Source: Candidula unifasciata
Lineage: Eukaryota > Mollusca > Gastropoda > Stylommatophora > Geomitridae
Direction of reading: 5' to 3'
Length of the DNA: 64,000 nt
NCBI GenBank assembly: GCA_905116865.2
Contig: CAJHNH020001112.1
Span: 1,581,932 to 1,645,931, forward strand
Every line of letters starts with the position of its first letter. Positions within the stretch are counted from its first letter, which is position 1. The notes under the pieces are model-generated. The model was not told the DNA's origin. It searched no databases and worked only from the letters and a program-made list of their open reading frames with translations. Shown one piece after another: positions 28,831 to 52,814 of the stretch. A program made the position numbers and the translations under genes.

Positions 28831-29030
28831 AGTGCAGTGCTTTTGTCAATGCCACATTTTTCCTTCTGTCATATTTTGTTGTTAAAACATGAAGGAAGTT
28901 GAAGACGTTGACTGCCTTGCTTTGCCACGCTGATCGTATGAATTGTATTCTCCTCTCTGACTCAGGGTAATGCAAAAAATGTCCAGACCATCGTTTCTTC
29001 ATTCTTATTTCACATGTTTAGATGTATTTT
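28800..29030 (-). repeat. LINE C-terminal remnant
   Basis: Minus frame IRMKKRWSGHFLHYPESERR resembles a LINE (K)RWxGHxxR end. Short and degraded. Confidence 0.4.
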
Positions 29031-29114
29031 GGACCTGCTAGGAATTCTATTTTCCCTAGACTATCTTATTGCTGTCCACTTCGTGAAGATATTTTTTTCA
29101 GCCTTCTTTTGGAC

Positions 29115-29116
<2 letters not shown>

Positions 29117-29146
<30 letters not shown>
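29117..29146. repeat. Poly-A tract
   Basis: Thirty As, perhaps a retroposon tail. No cDNA-like insertion was recognised upstream. Confidence 0.9.
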
Positions 29147-29148
<2 letters not shown>

Positions 29149-29199
29149 CTAGGTGAAATTCTTAGATGCATCTACAAAAACAGTTAGCTATGTAATGTA

Positions 29200-29400
29200 C
29201 AGGAAATTTGTGAGTTTTTGTGGTTTCACTGGGTGTTATGTTTATTAGTTTGCCACTGCTTCCAAACAGTTGGCTCTCCATACCCATTGTCAAAATCAAA
29301 ATAAACTTGTGCTGCCGAGTCACCTCAGCTAAAGCAAACAAGGTACTTCAGAATTATGAGGCAGGTTCAAAATGCCTAAGCCACAGATGTTGACAACTGC
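29200..29400 (-). repeat. SINE A, degenerate
   Basis: GTTTATTAGTTTGCCACTGC and GCCTAAGCCACAGATGTTGA fit the family order. Confidence 0.6.
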
Positions 29401-29459
29401 CTAAAAAGTGGTCTGCCTAACATTAACTGATAAAAGAAGTCAAGAAACTTGATTAATGC

Positions 29460-30403
29460 ACAAATACTTTTATTACCAAAGGTATTTTTATTTACAAAAC
29501 AACTTTAGAAACAAAAGAACATTTTCATCTGTAAGTAATTATAAGCACGTGGAGAGTGGAAAACAAAGAAAACAAGAACAGTTTACAAGTTCCAAGACCT
29601 AATGCAATCAGACATTTCAGCTAATATCAAGAAAAATTGCAAATTTTGGTAAGCAATGTAGTATAAGCAATGTAGTACATTAGCCAAGCTGTCTTCCAGA
29701 GATGCAACTTGTGATCAGTTTAAAATAAAATATATTACTGTATATAATGAGGTCTAAATAATGATGTTTGTGTTTTTGATTTCTTTAAGTATCTATTTTA
29801 TAGCAATAATATTTATCCATTAATACATTTTCATGTGAGGAAAAAAAATAGTTTACAATATACTGCTGCTAATTAAAACCTACTGAACATTTCAAATTTC
29901 AGGTCTTTTTCTGCGCACAGATTGCCCAGTTTAAAATAAATTAAAATTTGTTTTCAACAATATACCATTTTCATTAAAGCAAAAATTAAGGGGTGTTTAA
30001 TTAGGCATTGCCCAAAATAAATGTTCATAGATTTTCCCACACAAAACAACCAGGCAAACAGCCCAGGCCTGCTTTAACAGTGTTAGCTGCCAGGTTTTGC
30101 ATGTGCACAAGAGTCTCTGTCGGTACAATCAGACTTCTGACAGAAACTACTTGGCTTATGAAGTAAAACCATCCATAAACCGTTTCAATTACTGACACAC
30201 AACTTTCATTCACAAACTGATTGATTACAGTTACCTGTATTTACACAAGCATGTGCTATCTACCTGTATTTACAATAGCAGGTGATAATAAACAGAACAT
30301 TGACACTGTCTTAAACTTAAGACATTCATTTACGCTGAAAACAAAAACTATTAACTGAAAGCACAGTTTGCCGTTTATGGATCAACTACTTTGAGAAATA
30401 CAG
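29460..30403 (-). other. Probable cathepsin L 3' UTR
   Basis: AT-rich unique-looking sequence follows the stop codon. It contains minus-strand AATAAA signals at 29487-29492 and 29469-29474. No other gene or recognisable repeat was seen. The exact cleavage site cannot be read. Confidence 0.5.
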
Positions 30404-42005
<11,602 letters not shown>

Positions 42006-42089
42006 GATGTTCAACCTGAAAGGAAGAATCACATTTCTCAATATTTTATCATCAAAGCACTGATTTATGTCTATAAAATCTCATTTCCA

Positions 42090-42540
42090 AGAAGAAAATT
42101 GTAGATAATCATCTTCATCAGTTCCCACATCTGCGCAATGTTTGAAGTTAAGCGCCGTGGGGAGAAATAGTTTTTGATATCCTGAAGTGACGTAGGGAGG
42201 AATAATTTTCGATCCATTGAAGTGCTGTGTCGATGGGTAGCAACTTTTAGATCATCATCAGTTTTCACTTCTGCCGTTAAGCGCCTTGAAATAATAATTG
42301 AGGCGCGGAGACATATGTGTCCCCCTTCCCCCTCCACACAGTGGACCCTTAAGGCTCTAAAAGGGATGTTTTGGACAGTCAATAATTTGGGACCGGTATT
42401 CGGAAGAGGCACTCTTCCGAATAACGGTCCCAAATTATTCTCAAGTCCCTAACTACGACCTCTTGAGGCCCTGAATGGGATTTTTTGTCTTTGAATAATG
42501 AGGGACTGTTACTCGGAAGAGTGCTCTCTTCTCAATTGGT
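42090..42540. repeat. Fold-back remnant with strong hairpin
   Basis: AATAATTTGGGACCGGTATT and its inverse CGGTCCCAAATTATT flank GAAGAGGCACTCTTC (about 42383-42440), a near-perfect hairpin. GTTAAGCGCC and GAGGCCCTG blocks relate it to the GGGCTAT fold-back family. Confidence 0.65.
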
Positions 42541-42549
42541 GGCCAAAGA

Positions 42550-43180
42550 ACAGTGTCTCTTTCTTATTGTTGTATATAGACCTACTTTAATTAGATTCTT
42601 TCAAGGAATCTTTAGTTGCTCTGGTCATCCAAGGTGGTATTCGTAATATTCGTCACAGAAACCAAATCTATTGCTTCCAAATTGTAATTAATATATTAAC
42701 TGACATTCCAAGATTTGTTGCCATACAGCAGAACAGGTTCAATATAACATTTTAGCACTCTCTTTCTGACATTAAATGAGAGCAATTTATTGCAAAAGAT
42801 ATTTTTATTTTCTGAAATGCAGCTTTCGCTTAACCTATTCTGCTTTTAATCTCTGTCATACATTTTCCATCTGATGATAGATTGTTCTCAGATATTTGAA
42901 TTTACTAACTTGGTTAAGTCTATTTCCTTCAACTGAGATATCACAACGTGGAGTTTTCTTCTTTAATATAACCATTACATCTGTTTTCTTAATATTCAAT
43001 AAAGTCCTTTCTTAGCACTCTCTCTCCATCCCCACAATATCCAGCACCTGTAAATCAGTTTTATTTTCAGCTATCAAAACTGTATCGTCGGCATAACGCA
43101 AATTGTTTATTTTGTATCCTCCAACTCTTACTCCTGCATTCTCTTTAATTTCCCTCAAGAGACAAATGCAATATTACAGA
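42550..43180 (-). repeat. LINE RT fragment, separate lineage
   Basis: Minus frame [20 protein letters not shown] and IAENKTDLQ, the catalytic YADD box, then VRKRVLKCYIEPVLLYG further on. Frames are broken. Confidence 0.75.
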
Positions 43181-44001
43181 ACCTGCTCTTAAGTATTCTA
43201 TTCTTTATTCTATTCACCTGTACTTAGTATTCAGGAGTCAAAAAGTTCCAGTTTTCAGATGTAAAAATGGTTAGTACTGCTGTAACTGACTTAGTCTAGA
43301 GCAAAGTCTAAGTGTAACAGGTAAATTAAAAGACTAAAAGTAAAAGAGCATTGAGATTTAGGCTTGACGAGATTAGAGATGTGTTAATTGGTAATTACTG
43401 AGTGATTAGCAGTCAGTCAGATATGATAAGAATGCTGAAAACTTAAACTGCTTGGGTGACCAACTGAAGATAAGTAAACAAATGTTCTGATTGAGGTTAC
43501 GTTAAGGGCACAAAAACAACTTAATTATCAAATAATTCAGCCATATGATACAGGCGATACAATGGCCATTAAATAGAAGATAAAAAATTAAAAAACCAAG
43601 GCAAGGCACTAGTAGGGCGTGACAACAATGTAATTTACTGTGACCATTTAATCATTTATTTTTATGGAATTATGGGGAGAAGATAGCAAGAGAAGAACTA
43701 AAAGTAGAAGATTCTAGTTATGCAGAAAAAAAGATGCCAGCATAGGAAATTCTAATACACGAAGTTGCACATGATATTTTCCAGTCAATCGCAAAGGCAC
43801 TTGATAATGAAGCAAAATTCGGTCAACGAGTTTCAGTTTACAAAGCGATGACAAGAAAGACTTGTAGTAAAAAATGATGTAACATTAGTTTAGTAAAAGC
43901 CACAAGCCTGTTCAGGTGACTAGTGATTAGTAATATTTTACTGCTGATTGTAAACACAAACCTAACCAAGCAAAAACGTACCTCAAACAAAACAGAAGCA
44001 A
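43181..44001. other. Unassigned cathepsin L 5' intron sequence
   Basis: AT-rich. No repeat family or exon was recognised. Confidence 0.4.
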
Positions 44002-44008
44002 ACTTACA

Positions 44009-44220
44009 CAAAATAGTTCCACTTTTCAGATGTTACTGACTTGTTGCCTACCAACTTCCTTGTTCAGCTAAACAACCACAGACGACCAGAACCTGGAGAA
44101 CAGGGCAATTAAAGGATCAGGCAGGCACCACGTGACGCCCGTCATATGACTGTTGAAAGCTGTGTCACGAGGTTTCTCATGCTGTTACACAGATAAGGCC
44201 GGCCTAGTTTGGGCCCTCCA
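44009..44220 (-). promoter_or_regulatory. Putative cathepsin L first exon and promoter, with CLEAR-like E-box
   Basis: Reading on the minus strand, 44136-44127 is GTCACGTGGT, 8 of 10 to the CLEAR element GTCACGTGAC bound by TFEB at lysosomal genes. Next to it, 44141-44150 is the palindrome GTCATATGAC, with another E-box core. No TATA box is obvious. Confidence 0.35.
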
Positions 44221-44759
44221 CCACGCAATCTGCAAGCTTATCGTTGGTTGTAGTTGCTGGGATATGTGATCAGATCACTCACGTGGATGATGGCCTATTA
44301 CAGCTGTAAAGAAAGATCATTTAGGTCATTTAGTAGGCTTCCCCGGCTGCGTTCCAGGGCCCCATTGTAAGAGTAAAAGAAGAAAACAGAACCGCTGTCC
44401 CTTCGCTTTGTGTTGTTTAAAAGTCCTATTAAAATGTTTTCATATCTCGTTAAAATGGAAAGATTTGTTACTTTGAAAAACATTTTCATTAAAATATCCT
44501 GTTCAATTATCAGGGCTATAATTTGTACATAAAGTGTTCATTGAATTCTCGGCCCATATATTTGTTGTGTTTATATATATATCGTGTAATTATTTATCGA
44601 CATATATTTATTTTGTATTATTGTTTAAACTGCTGTCTTGTTCACATCTATTTGGGCTGCGATTAAGATAGACATTTTTCAGTGAATATTTAGATGATGT
44701 TACTTACTAACATTGTGTCATTAACATGTAAGAATCATCAATATGCACGTGCACTTTCG

Positions 44760-45055
44760 AACACGTCTTCTTCTTCTTCGCGTTCACCGGCTTGAAACTC
44801 CGGCGGAAAGTTCTGGTTGTTCGTCCACTTCTGGACTCTAGTCCTGTTCCAGAAACTGACTGCTTCAACCACGTCAGTTTCACAGGTCTGACTCATCTGC
44901 ATGCAAACTGTTGGTTCATTGCCTCTCAGGTAGATGTACTCCAACTTTGAAGAAAGCTCCTATTTAGTCTACTCATACGATAGGCTTTTGGGCACGCAGT
45001 GGGTCTATTCTTGTTTTCCCCACAATAGGGCCCCGGACGCACAAAGAGAAATTTG
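44760..45055 (-). repeat. SINE B, full length
   Basis: CTTCTTCTTCTTCGCGTTCA, TCTGGTTGTTCGTCCACTTC, CTCTCAGGTAGATGTACTCC and ACAATAGGGCCCCGGACG. Confidence 0.88.
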
Positions 45056-45734
45056 TAATGTGCTGTATGTATCACGTGTCTTTCATTTTTCTAACGTTGT
45101 TTGGATGCCCTGGACATTTAGAGATGCTATTTGAAACCGTTGTTTGAATAACCACAGACATAACGGGGAAACCGTAGAGCGTTGGCTTATCAAATAACAC
45201 AAGAAACAAAAGTAACCCCCCTTCTGCCCCCCTCCCCGGAAAAATGGGGAATTTGTGTCTACACATCTTTCCTGGCAATAAAAAAAAAACACAGGTAAAA
45301 ATTACAGCAAGGTCGCCACACAAAGAAAACATTAAGCATTGAGGGAAGGGGGAGGGGGGGGGGGGGGGGGGAGGGAATACACAGCTTTCCTTTCAAATTT
45401 ATCGGGAAACTCAAGGGTCATATGCCTTGTTTAAGTGAATAATAATAATACTATTAATAATAAACATGTGTTGAATGTCAAATAAGTATAGTAATATGTT
45501 TGGAATACTCTGGAATGACGTGTTTAAACTAAACAACTTGACAACATAACTATACAGAGTTGGTAAGGGTGGGGGTGGGGGTGGGGGGGGGGAACCCTCA
45601 TTCAAATTTGAGTTGATCGAAGTTCCTTATTTACGCCCTTACCCACACAGTATTGCAGGATGCACCTGGCTACTGAAGCCGCTATGGGTGTCCTAATTAT
45701 ATTTTCTTTGAAGGTTGAACAGGCTATCTGGATT

Positions 45735-46385
45735 CTGTCTGGTTGTCTGTCGTCCCGATCTGCCTGGTTGTCTGTCGACCAGATCTGTCTGGTTGATCTG
45801 TCGTCCATATCTGCCTGGTTGATCTGCCGTCCATATCTGCCTGGTTGATCTGCCGTCCACATCTGCCTGGTTGATCTGTCGTCCATATCTGTCTGGTTGG
45901 TTTGTGGTCCAGATCCATCTGGTTGGTCTATTGTCCCGATCTGCCTGGTTGGTTTGTCGTCCAGATCCGTCTGGTTGGTCTATTGTCCAGATCTGCTTGG
46001 CTGGTCTGTCGTCCAGATCTGCCTGGTTGGTCTGTCGTCCAGATCTGTCTGGTTGGTCTGCCGTCCACATCTGCCTGGTTGATCTGTCGTCCACATCTGC
46101 CTGGTTGATCTGTCATCCATATCTGCCTGGTTGATCTGTCGTCCATATCTGCCTGGTTGATCTGTCGTCCAGATCTGCCTGATTGGTCTGTCGTCCAGAT
46201 CTGTCTGGTTGTCTGTCGTCCAGATCTGCCTGATTGGTCAGTCGTCCAGATCTGCCTGGTTGGTTTGTCGTCCAGATCTGCCTGGTTGGTTTGTCGTCCC
46301 GATCTGCCTGGTTGGTTTGTCGTCCCGATCTGCCTGGTTGATCTGTCGTCCAGATCTGCCTCATTGGTCTGTCATCCAGATTGCG
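45735..46385. repeat. 26-bp minisatellite, about 25 units
   Basis: Unit type GATCTGTCGTCCAGATCTGC plus CTGGTT, repeated with point changes across 650 bp. Because 26 is not divisible by 3, it gives long open frames in several frames of both strands; none is a gene. Confidence 0.97.
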
Positions 46386-46504
46386 ACTGTTCACTGTCAG
46401 AATGACACGGTAAGCCTTTTGGTAGCAGCCAGCAGGGGACAGACTAATCGATCAAACAATAGACCCTCATCTCCTTAATCTCTCCGTGTATGTTTCGGGG
46501 GTCC

Positions 46505-46690
46505 ATTGTAGGGGGGGGGGGGGGGACAAGAATATACTCACTGCCTCCCCAACAAGCATCTCGTAGGAGTCTACTAATTGGGGGTTTCCTTCGAGGTGGA
46601 GTGCATCTGTCCAAGTGGCAAGGGCCAACTAACTGCACACAGAAAAGCTTAATGAGACGGATGCACGTGAAAAGCCAAAGTCCATGGTGA
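46505..46690 (+). repeat. SINE B
   Basis: CTCACTGCCTCCCCAACAAG, GAGTCTACTAATTGGGGG and GGAGTGCATCTGTCCAAGTG. Confidence 0.8.
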
Positions 46691-46851
46691 AGATCCTAGA
46701 TCTTTATTATCCGTACATGACTTCAGGGTACACTTGGCTGGTGTAGACGTTACAAATGCCCCAATGATAACTTATTTAGAGGTTGAATAGGGTATTTGGT
46801 ATTTGCCTGGCTGGCCTGCCTTCCATATTGAGATTTCTGAATCTCAGGATA

Positions 46852-46917
<66 letters not shown>
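46852..46917. repeat. (GT)n microsatellite
   Basis: About 30 GT units. Confidence 0.97.
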
Positions 46918-46918
<1 letters not shown>

Positions 46919-46919
46919 T

Positions 46920-47095
46920 TTAAACCCACCGTGCAACGAGCGACCAACAACCACTGACACAAAGTGTCACCATTCGGACGAGGATCACCCGGTACAATTC
47001 ATAAAAATTCCGTTCAACCGTTAGGCTATATTTGAGCTCCGGACGACAGCCGGAGTGTGACCTTAAAATAAGGAAAAATTACCTCCCCTATTAGA
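46920..47095 (+). repeat. SINE D
   Basis: CACTGACACAAAGTGTCACC, GGACGAGGATCACCCGG and GACAGCCGGAGTGTGACC match the D order. Confidence 0.75.
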
Positions 47096-47274
47096 GCTGA
47101 AATTATTATCATCCTAGTATGGAAGGGTAAACCTTTTTATATGAATCCTGAAAAGATGAGCCGATCGATCGATCCTAGTTCAGAATGTCTTGTGAATGTA
47201 ACACAAATTTGTTCATGGTAATACTTATGTGAAGGGCAAGAAGAAACAAGACTGAACAAGAAAGTATTCATGAG

Positions 47275-47545
47275 CATGGAGCCGTCGTGATGTAGCGGCC
47301 AGACGCTCCGGATCGGAAGGTCGTGGTATCGGGTTCTGACGGAGCCTGATTGTTTTTAAAAAAATGACATTGGCTCCCAGGTCGACTTAGCTTTAAATTG
47401 GTTCTAGCTGCAGTCCTGGGAAGTAAAGGCCACAAGCGTGATGCTGACCACATCAGCCATTGAGTGCCGTTTGGTCTATAACATATAGGTCTAGCCCTTT
47501 ATACCAAATACGCAAGGCGTGGAAAGAGGGTCCTTTGTTGGGTAA
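47275..47545 (+). repeat. SINE C, full length
   Basis: GAGCCGTCGTGATGTAGCGG, GGCTCCCAGGTCGACTTAGC and GTGATGCTGACCACATCAGC. Confidence 0.85.
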
Positions 47546-49289
47546 TAAATAATGTGGCCGTGTCAAAGAAATGATACAAGGTTAAAGATACTCTCGGTCC
47601 CGGAACTCTGTTATGAGATGTAGAAATAAAAACAGATATGTACTTATGCTTCATTCCCACAATGCGCTTGATAATGTGAAAGAAGAAAAACGTTTTTCTT
47701 CTTTTTCTCCAGTTACAACGGCGAAATGTTGACCAAAGGGAAGAGGGTGGACGAATCCGCTGTCTGCTCTTTCTAATGCCTTACTGACTTCATTTATTTA
47801 AAAGCATTTTTTTTAACGCTGCCATTCTTTTTCTTGGTCTTCGTCTTACAAATATTTCGTTACATTTGTGTGAATAATTAAATTACCAAAACAAGTGGAC
47901 GTAACAATACTAATGCATCGATTATAATAAATAGTGGTGATTTATGACCTGTCCTCTTTCAGAGGATGAAATCTATCCGCTAATGACATTTCGTACCTTT
48001 GAGCCTTACACAACTGTTGGGCAGACGTCAAAGAGAACACAGCACATGCTTCGGTTTTGCCGGTGTGTGTGCGTTCGTGCGCGTTTGTTTATGTGCGTGT
48101 GAGAGTGTGTTTGTGTGTGCGTGTATGTGTATGTGAGCGTGTGAGCGTATGTGAGCGTGTGAGTGAGTGATTGTGTGTGTTTGTGTGTGCGTGTTTATGC
48201 CCCGAGTGCTATGATGTCAGTTCTTGACTCTAAACTCAACTCAACTCATGTGTGTGTATATATATGTATGTGCGAATGTGCGCGCGCGTCTGTGTGTGAG
48301 TGTGAAAACGCCTTAAGAGAGAAGACCCCAGGAGAGGCTAAAGGTGCCGAGTTGGACTCCATATACGTTATAGAAATGATTGTATAAGAAAGAGTGAAAG
48401 AAAGGAATCGATCGAGATCCCAGTGTGATAGATAAACCACACAAGAGGACGAATGACGGTGATGATCGTCAGAGCCATACAAACAGCATTTTGAGCCCCA
48501 GGGCAAACTAGTGTCCTGGGGCCCCTACGACAACCAGTCACAGGAATGAAATATAAATGGACGATAATATTAAACATATTTAGTTTTCACTGCAACAAAA
48601 CTGATGTTAAAACATGCATACGGTTTAGATGGTACAATGAGAAATTACTACGGACTTCTTAAATGGCAAGTCACTTGACATACATAGATTAGTTATACTT
48701 GCGCGCCCAGCAGGTCCCATACGTTGATACAGCACCGATGATGATACAAGACTGTAGGGTCTGAAGCTTTATCAACACACTAGAGATTTCGCGGGAAGAT
48801 AACATCAGAGACCGGAAACAAACAAACAAACCAATTAACTGCATTATATATAGCATTTGTTTCAAGCTGATGATTCGATACTGTGCTCACATTCCGTAGT
48901 GTACGGTTTTTGTGTTAGGGTTCTTTTCTGTTATTTCGCCACATCCCGGGGCCTTCGGGGGGGGGGGGGGGGGGGAGGCTTAGTGGTAGTCGCTATTTAT
49001 CTAACACTAGCCCTAATCCTAATCCCCTCCCCTCCCTCATACTATTAAACTTTCTGGGTATTTCCCTACCAAATCTCGAGGGCCGTGAGATGTGGTGAAA
49101 CATCATAAAAGAACCGCGATACATTTGCTCTGCTGCTGACGCTGCTGATGATGTCGCTGCTGCTGCTGCTCCTTCTTTTCTCCCAGTGGGGGTGGGAGGG
49201 GGGGGGGGGTCGCTAGCCCTACAATAAGATCATGCCGTCTGTTTGATTACTTGCTATACTAGGCTGACTGTTCAACAACCCTCACTATT
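47546..49289. other. Intergenic, TG-rich simple sequence, no gene seen
   Basis: 48060-48300 is rich in TGTG and GTGCG repeats. A short run near 48200-48245 looks like the 3' tip of the RNase H LINE. A poly-G run is at about 48958-48975. Confidence 0.5.
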
Positions 49290-49580
49290 AAAGTAAAAAC
49301 GACAGTAAAGGTCCCTTTTCCCACTCTAAGGCGTATTTTGTATACAGGGCTAGACCTATGTTTTATAGACAAACGGAACTTGGTGGGTGGTATAGTCAGC
49401 ATCAAGCCGGCCGCCTTTACGTCCGAGGACTGTATTTGGTACCCACTCAAGGCTAGGTCGACCAGGGAGCTAAGGTAATTTTTGATGAAGAAAAAAGTCA
49501 GACCCCTATCAGGAACCGAACTAACGACCTTTCGACCCGCACGCGAGCGTTTAGCCCTTAGACAACTGCGGCTTCCGATG
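49290..49580 (-). repeat. SINE C
   Basis: GTAAAGGTCCCTTTTCCCAC, ACTCAAGGCTAGGTCGACC and a tRNA-like head ending GACAACTGCGGCTTCC. Confidence 0.85.
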
Positions 49581-49939
49581 CTCACTATTGTGTACAGTAA
49601 ATATTGTTCATAATCATCAAGTGCCTTGCAGACTGGAGTGAGTGAGCACGCCTATCACCAATCTGCGATCTGCAACCGTGTTCGTGTGTTGATACCCCTC
49701 CATGCCATAACAAAAGTCTACCAAGAACCTTTTTGTGTTTTTTTCCCTCTGTCTCTTTTTCCTTATATATTTCCAGGGAGCACATGTTCTAGTTTCCTTC
49801 TTGTCATAACATCACCACAAAATGATGACTGCTCTTCATGATGTTTGTGGTAAGTTTTCTTTGAGCCCTCACCACTTTCACGACATCAGGGTTATAAACT
49901 TATTTAAACTAGATCCTATTCAATACATACGTAAAAACT

Positions 49940-51240
49940 TTAAGGAGAATTGTAAAAAATGACCAGACTTGTGACAGTTATGATCCGCTCAAAATTAGTG
50001 GCAACCCTATTCCAGAACTCCGCTACGCAGATGACACAGTCCTCCTGTCAAACAGCGTAAAGGGAGTAGAACATTTTATATTGACTGTCCGAAACCACAG
50101 TGAAGATCAAAATCTGTCCTTGAATTTAAAGAAAACAAGAATTATGTCCATAGATAAAACTGGCTGTCACCCGAAAATAACAATAAATGATAAGGTTAGT
50201 TGCGTATCCTTTACAGGACGTTGCAGAACCAACCCCAGCAGCCCCTGGCTGTTGTGTGGTTTCTCTAGGCAAATTTACGTTCAGTAGTTTGCCATTGCTT
50301 ACTGGACGGTCAGCCCCCTGATAGCAACGCAAGGCGCATGGCCCGCAGTTGGGATCGAACCCGGTACCACGGCATTATGAAGCGTTCGCATCGACTTAGC
50401 CACAGAGCCGACAATAAATGAAAAAGAAATTGAAAATGTCACAAACTTTGAATATCTAGGCTCTATGATAAATACCAATGGAGACTGTTTAACATAAATT
50501 AAAAGGAGGATGGCCATAGCAATGCAAAAGTTGGACAGCCTGAAAAGTCTATGGTTAAGCACCAGCAAACAGATCAAACTTAGAATTTTGAGAGAATGCA
50601 TCTTCATTGTGGCAACATACGGGTGTGAGTCGTAAACTATCTCCCAGTCCTTGAAAACGAGAATAGTGGCTTTTGAGCTGAAATGCTATAGAAAGATTCT
50701 CAGAATATTTCCCAGTGGCAACATACGAGTGTGAGTCGTGGACTATCTCCCAGTCCTTAAGAACGAGAATAGGGGCTTTTTAGCTGAAATGCTATAGAAA
50801 GATTTTTAGAATATTTCCCTGTGGCAACATACGGGTGTGAGTCGTGGACTATCTCACAGTCCTTAAGAACGAGAATAGGGGCTTTTAAGCTGAAATGCTT
50901 TAGAAAGATTCTCAGAATATCGTGGACATAGAAAAGGAGAAACACTGACATCTTGAAAAATGTGAACATCAAGGAAGATTAGCTAAAAACAAAATCCTGT
51001 CTCGGAAGCTGAAATAATGTGGTCTTATCAAGCGCCACGACGAATTGAAAAAAAATATAGCAGAAGGCTTGGTACCAGGAAGGAGAGGCAGGGGCCGACC
51101 GACATGAAGATGGGCACAGGATATAAGTGACTCGTTGATTATGAAAGTCCATGAGGGGGAAGAGCTGGCGAGTGACCGAGTTTCTTTCAGGCAGATCGTG
51201 ATAAGAGCGACGTTCTACAAAGGACCTGCTACATGATGTT
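49940..51240 (+). mobile_element. RTE-like LINE, 5'-truncated, with nested SINE A and a 106-bp triplication
   Basis: Encodes [33 protein letters not shown] and [20 protein letters not shown]. It is interrupted by SINE A at 50191-50410, then resumes [19 protein letters not shown]. Stops and frameshifts follow. Units starting GTGGCAACATACGRGTGTGA repeat at 50609, 50715 and 50821. It ends near the ACATGATG tail. Confidence 0.88.
50191..50410 (-). repeat. SINE A, full-length, inserted in a LINE
   Basis: ACAATAAATGA flanks exactly at 50180-50190 and 50411-50421. The minus-strand head CGGCTCTGTGGCTAAGTCGA and B box GGGTTCGATCCCAACTGC define the family. This is the best-preserved copy here. Confidence 0.95.
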
Positions 51241-51955
51241 GATGATTCCCCGAAGCTAACGTGTTTGAGCGTCCGTGCTGAGATTCGTTGCACATACTCG
51301 CTGCACCACAGACACCTCGTGCCATGCCGTACGACATGTCCTGGTTTACCGACGCTGGCCACCAGACACAAAATAGTACAGGCCATGGTTTACATGATAC
51401 AGTATACTATATCAATGGTATAAAAGTGATGTGTCTCCAAAAAAAATCTGCTCCTGGATAGCCGATGCTTGAAATTAGGAAAAGTATGTGCCCTAGAGGA
51501 GATAAGTCACTAAAAATAATGGACAGAAATGCCAATAGACATGCATGACCAGATTAAAGGTGTCATTGCAGACATCTAGATAAGGGCCCTGTAAGATCGG
51601 TATTCATGCCCAGAAAACATCATTGTTTACACACGTGTCGGTGAAGCACCAGTCAAAGTGAGCACGGGTATACACAACAACAAATGATGGGAAACAATAA
51701 TAGGACAGTTGCAGGCAACTACGCCAAGCCTGGTCATGGAGGTAACCGCTGCAACTAGAGTATTGCCATTGTCAGTATACCAAGCCGACGCAAATGCAAT
51801 GTCTCCGTGAACATGTATCAGAGAGGGAATAAACTGACTATGTCTAATGTTGACATACTTAAGAGTACACGCTTACGTGGCTCTGGTTGCGCTGCGTGTC
51901 GCAAGCTAACATTGAACGATTATAAGTGTGTGCTAATGGACGCTGGGCCTAGAAC
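51241..51955. other. Intergenic, no gene recognised
   Basis: Base composition is less AT-rich than average. No coding pattern was identified. Confidence 0.35.
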
Positions 51956-51970
51956 TGAAGACTGTAAGCA

Positions 51971-52075
51971 CCAGAAAACAGCCTGGGACAGCACCAGAAA
52001 ACAGCATGGGACAGCACCAGAAAACAGCCTGAGACAGCATCAAAAAACAGCCTGGGACAGCACCAGCCAGCTGTG
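51971..52075. repeat. 23-bp tandem repeat, about four units
   Basis: CACCAGAAAACAGCCTGGGA plus CAG repeats with small changes. Confidence 0.93.
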
Positions 52076-52124
52076 TGCATGTTCCCACTTTGTAGCTTCA
52101 CTGTAAGAGCGATCCCACCCCTCC

Positions 52125-52154
52125 CCGACAGAGAGAGAGATGGGGGTGAGAGGA

Positions 52155-52190
<36 letters not shown>

Positions 52191-52195
52191 TGAGA
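52125..52195. repeat. (GA)n microsatellite
   Basis: Interrupted GAGAGA run. Confidence 0.95.
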
Positions 52196-52814
52196 GCTTG
52201 CTACTTACTTGGCACGTAGCCCTTTTTGTTGTTGTGGTGTGTGTGTGTGTGTTTGTTTGTGTGTTTGGAAAAGGGGGGGGGGGGTACGGGGGACTAAAAG
52301 GCGACTAATCAATGGTTTGCTGAAATAGGATGTATTGGCCTAAGTGGTACAGATTTCGCAGCTTGGCTGTAACGACTTGTATTATAAATGCATACGAAGA
52401 TGCCCTTGTTTAAAAGAACAATAATACTTGTACAGAAGCAGGCTAATGTTGTTTATGTGTATACAGAAAGAAATACATTTCATGTCATTGCCACCCAGTG
52501 GCTCAGATTGCATCTACATACAGTAAAACTGATGTCGAAAATGCTTTTATAGACGTCGTAAACACATCAACTAAATTTTATTGAAGGCGAGATATAACTA
52601 GGAGCTTTATAACCACAGCATCACAGATCGGTGTCCCTCAAACTTGTTTGTTCTACCACCAACTTTTCAGTGAAAAAAAAATTATTCTAGCGTCCCTCCC
52701 CCCTTCCCCCCCCCCCTTTATACATCATCATCATCTTGTATCATGCCGAGAATTATAGGCGGTCGTCTCCCGTTATCCCACACTAGCAGCAGAATCTTGA
52801 ATGGTTTATTGCTT

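Larger units (their letters stand above)
42016..44008 (-). other. Cathepsin L 5' UTR intron and donor of the non-coding first exon
   Basis: A strong acceptor (TTTCAG at 42016-42021) sits 11 nt before the ATG, and a TGT|GTAAGT donor ends at 44008. This suggests a non-coding first exon just right of 44008. The intron holds a fold-back remnant (42090-42540) and a LINE RT fragment (42550-43180). Confidence 0.5.

Noticed and set aside
45735..46385. CRISPR-like array
   Set aside because: Units are contiguous 26-bp tandem repeats without unique spacers, in a eukaryotic genome.
45602..46478. Many overlapping open frames of 60-133 codons with 26-residue repeats
   Set aside because: They are created by the 26-bp minisatellite in several frames on both strands.
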